DNA from: Daphnia carinata
Lineage: Eukaryota; Arthropoda; Branchiopoda; Diplostraca; Daphniidae
Reading direction: 5' to 3'
Length of the DNA: 64,000 nt
Assembly: GCF_022539665.2 (NCBI RefSeq)
Contig: NC_081335.1
Span: 7,316,001 to 7,380,000, forward strand
The position numbers and the translations under genes are program-made. Within the stretch, counting starts at the first letter, position 1, and each line of letters begins with the position of its first letter. Of this stretch, positions 59,597 to 64,000 are shown piece by piece. The notes beneath the pieces were generated by a model. The model did no database searches. It had not been told where the DNA came from and was given only the letters and a program-made list of their open reading frames with translations.

Positions 59597-60038
59597 TAGC
59601 CTAAGTTAAGAATAGCTTATATTTCCAAAATTGCGTATGAATGTGTGTGTGCAAGTGTGTGTGCAAGTGTGTAATTTATTTGGTACAAATCATCTAGTCA
59701 AAATTACTTGTTGTGTATGTGTGTGTGTATGTGAGAATGAATGTTGTTTGTATGTACCACACTTTGGTTGGAATTTTAAAATGTACAGCTTTAAACACCT
59801 TATCAAAATTGTCTTGTGTTTCACTGCTATAGGGCGGGGGTTAAGAAAGTTAGTAAACCAAAAGAAAAAAAACGCACATCTCAATATATTTCTAGTTAAA
59901 TGAATCCCTTGCAAAAACAGAAGACCAAACTATTTCGCTATTAAAAAGCAACGCATCTCATTTTGTTAAAAGTGCCGCAGCTCTTAGTCAGCAAACGAGC
60001 AAATTTTAACTTTAAATAGGTAACGTGTATACATTTAG

Positions 60039-61259
<1,221 letters not shown>

Positions 61260-62511
61260 AGCGGAATTGTAAATGCTGTTTCGCACAGTTTCAGGTATAC
61301 TTCTCACCGTATCAGACGGTCGGTCTCGACTGATCCGAAATACGTCTGTGAACACTCTCGTCTTGACTTATTTAGCGGGAAGCTATACAGCCGTTGCGTA
61401 ATTTTAGTTGATATTGTTTTTTGGCTTCCATCTACACTTTTCAACTACGTTCTCGAAATACTTTTTTTTTTATGTACTCCAAGTCCTTTTAGCAGAGGAA
61501 CGCATATCACGAGATTGTGACGGTTGCATCTTTGCTTTTACTTGGTGGTGTAAACAGTTGCCAATAGGATAGAACCAAATGCAAGGGGCTCGTCTCTTAC
61601 AACAGGAGTGTTCTTCGTTATGAAAAGGACGCATAGTTGTCTCATTAGGAAGTTCGGCTGTGTAACGAGGGTTGCACTTTGGCAAACCCTCAACAAGCAA
61701 TGTTCTTTTCGTAGGCCTCTGAAACAATACGTTTGTTTTCAAACGTTTTTCTCTTCATATAGATATCATACAATTTCAATGGAAATACTGTTCATTTTGA
61801 AAGGTTCGACAAAAGAATTGCGTTTGCTGGTGCAAGCGTTAATACATTAGAGCGTGGATGCTTTCGATCTTCATCTGAGCTCTGGCATTCCAACACTAAT
61901 TGTAATCGATAGTTTTCCGGCAATCAGAGTACATTTCACTGTTCTTTTATCCATGTTTGTCTACCACCATCCGCTAGCGCCATTGTGAGTTCGCGCCAAA
62001 GAACCTCACCCGTCCTCTTTATTTGGCTAGGCTGGTATGGTATGGTGGTCGACATAGCACAATAAAAGAACAGTGGAAAATAAACAATTGCGAAACACAC
62101 TTTCAACCACGAGGCCACGACCACAGCCTACAGAAAGCCCCTTTTTTCAGTTAACATCATCTTTCTTTCGCGTCCATTACGTATACTGCTAACATGGCCG
62201 AAAGAATTTTACCAGTATATATGTTATTTGTTAGGGTGGCATTGATTGACCCTTGTGTTGTAATGATTTCCTCAAGTACTTGATTCTTGACGAATGAAGA
62301 GTGCCAGCAAACTTTGATCTTTGGGTTTTTGTTCTGATCAGGAAAAGTTTCCTGTTTCACATTCGATGAACTGTATCGATGACCTTTGTTTCAATGGGGC
62401 AAACGAATCTGAGCAACGCCAATCTAGAAACGAGTCCGATGGAAAATTCTGTTTGCAGTGTTTGTCTGACTCTTCCCTACTAGACGATAATACAGACATT
62501 CACGAGTTACT
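61260..62511. other. TDH-vitellogenin divergent intergenic region (block C)
   Basis: Copy of 34961-36212 including the inverted-repeat element (about 61937-62075) and the possible orphan exon (61470-61711, minus strand). Confidence 0.5.
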
Positions 62512-64000
62512 ATGGCACGGTTGAGCGTGTTAATTCTCGTGCTCTTCCTTACCATTCGCTGCAAAGCAGAAGGTATTTGCAAAACTTTTACTATTCTTAC
62601 CTTTTATTATCATTGATTAATGGCATTTAATAATTCATGTATCACAGGTTTGTTTGAAGATGGGCAAGAATATCAGTACAGTTACCAGGCGTACACCATG
62701 ACGGGTGTTCGTGAGCCGACATTGTTCAGCTCTTCTTTTGGGATTCGTGGCAACCTCATCATCCAAAAACAACCGGGAATAGCTACTCTAAAAGTAAGGC
62801 AAACAATAAAATTTAGTTTACCAATCCTAGTAATAAATTTTCGAATAATAGCTATCGGATCTGACCTTGGGAATACACAATGGACCCGAGACGCCGTTCA
62901 ACACCATCAAGTTTCTGAAGAAGCTCGATCTCGCATCATTAGAAAAACCGCTTAAACTCACCTTATTAAATGGAAAAGTAATAAAACAATTTGTTATTTT
63001 CGGTTTAATAACGTAATTCAAAACTAAGGACAGGATAACGATAAATTAAAATTTGTCAAGGTTTATTCATTTGCAATTTTGTCTTGTTTGATCAGATTAC
63101 CGGATTTTATACCGATTCGTGGGATGCCGAATGGTCGGTGAACTTCAAGAAAGCCTTGGCAACTAACCTGCAGATGGATTTCTACATCGGAGATATCGGT
63201 AAAGAAGAAACAGCATACATGCGCGTTGTTGAGGTTAAGTGGACTATAGTGCAAATATCATGATATCAATCGTAACCAACCTTTATCGGATTTGCAGGAC
63301 ACTATTAGTGGTACATGTAATACAAGTTATTCTTTTAGTGATGATGGAAAAGGTCGCTTCCTGCTTTTCAAGCAACGCACACAGAGAGAATGTACCAATA
63401 TCCCAAGTATGGGATTCAATACTGTTGAAACCACTACTTGCGGCGGAACTGCGCAGAACGACCTTTTAGCCACGACCCAAAGTTACTACAAGCTCAGTCG
63501 TGGAACGGCCAGTGAATACGGTTAAAGCTGAATCAATCTCGTCATTGGGCCATCAGGCTCTTCAGCTGTACCCTCCAACGGGAACGCCCTTCAACAATAG
63601 GGCTAAGTATTACACCATTTATCCACGTTGTTGTAACCAATAGTCTAACATAATCATTGTTTTAAAAATGAAATGCAGCACTACCTTGCTGCTTAAATCG
63701 TTGAGCCCTCTCACTAAACCCATTGTCGCTCCCGGTCTGACCAAGCACTACGCCAATCTTCGCTACACCTTCAGGAATCCAATTCCAACAGCTGATGGTA
63801 TTGATTTGACTCGCGAACAAGATTATTTCCATCCGGAGGAGCCCCAATCACAACTCGTTCTTCGTAGCAAAGTAAAGGAACTTTAAATATTATCGATAAA
63901 TATGTAAATACAAAATGCATTTGGTTTAAATATAGGCTGTTCCGATGCTCACGAAGCTAAATAGTGTCATTGGATGGTCACCTCTCAATGAAGAAGTTTT
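62512..64000 (+). pseudogene. Vitellogenin N-terminal region (block C), runs off the window
   Basis: Exons 62512-62572, 62648-62793, 62852-62977, 63096-63233, 63298-63606, 63679-63871 and the start of the next at 63936. It follows block A almost base for base, including the shared frame break in exon five (TAA at 63523). Whether it continues into a complete gene cannot be told from this window. Confidence 0.82.

Overview
The window is animal nuclear DNA. It has intron-bearing genes with very short GT-AG introns (mostly 55-110 bp), no operons, and a vitellogenin N-terminal region. The compact introns together with vitellogenin, bystin, endophilin-B and SLC26 homologues suggest a small-genome arthropod. 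A cladoceran crustacean such as Daphnia is my inference; no rRNA or mitochondrial marker is present to prove it.

Left part (1-10.6 kb): ordinary, apparently intact host genes. They are a small single-pass membrane protein (-), ribosomal protein P1 (-), endophilin-B (+), ribosomal protein S18 (-) and hydroxylysine kinase (+). For the last four, spliced reading frames close exactly to the expected protein lengths. 10.6-17.9 kb is transposon territory: a 435-bp hAT-like MITE with a perfect 8-bp target duplication, a second broken copy, and a Ty3/gypsy-type LTR retrotransposon (12136-17875). The retrotransposon has identical-length 447-bp LTRs, a gag with an in-frame stop, an integrase region with an in-frame stop, and 1.7 kb of unrelated palindrome-rich DNA where protease, RT and RNase H should be.

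Right part (18-64 kb): a mosaic of recent segmental duplications. Pieces of host genes (SLC26 anion transporter, bystin, L-threonine dehydrogenase, vitellogenin, HERC2, an SLC5 transporter, tribbles, a tetraspanin, NDUFV1) are truncated, fused at breakpoints inside exons or introns, and mostly carry stops or frameshifts. Three near-identical blocks start near 31.4, 45.8 and 56.9-58.5 kb and run SLC26 - TDH (opposite strand) - vitellogenin - SLC26; the third runs off the window. A 1.1-kb C-rich 19-bp minisatellite (20.6-21.7 kb) is present in one duplicate and absent from another.

The part that looks undescribed is a cassette found at four places (22.8, 31.5, 45.8 and 56.9 kb). It has one to three tandem ~220-bp promoter-like monomers, each ending in a 22-bp perfect palindrome and a polypyrimidine-AG|GTATG motif. 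These are followed by a ~300-nt leader with at least five strong hairpins and a conserved 76-codon upstream ORF, then an intact basic ORF, then a conserved GT-rich 3' region. Two ORF classes (137/143 aa and 316 aa), plus a 97-aa relative fused to an SLC26 exon, share a C-terminal module KRKREEDA-x-ATLP-xx-KR. These ORFs stay open while the host-gene fragments beside them decay. Function is unknown; a retroposon-like or selfish gene family is one possibility. Assembly error in the repeated part must be excluded first.
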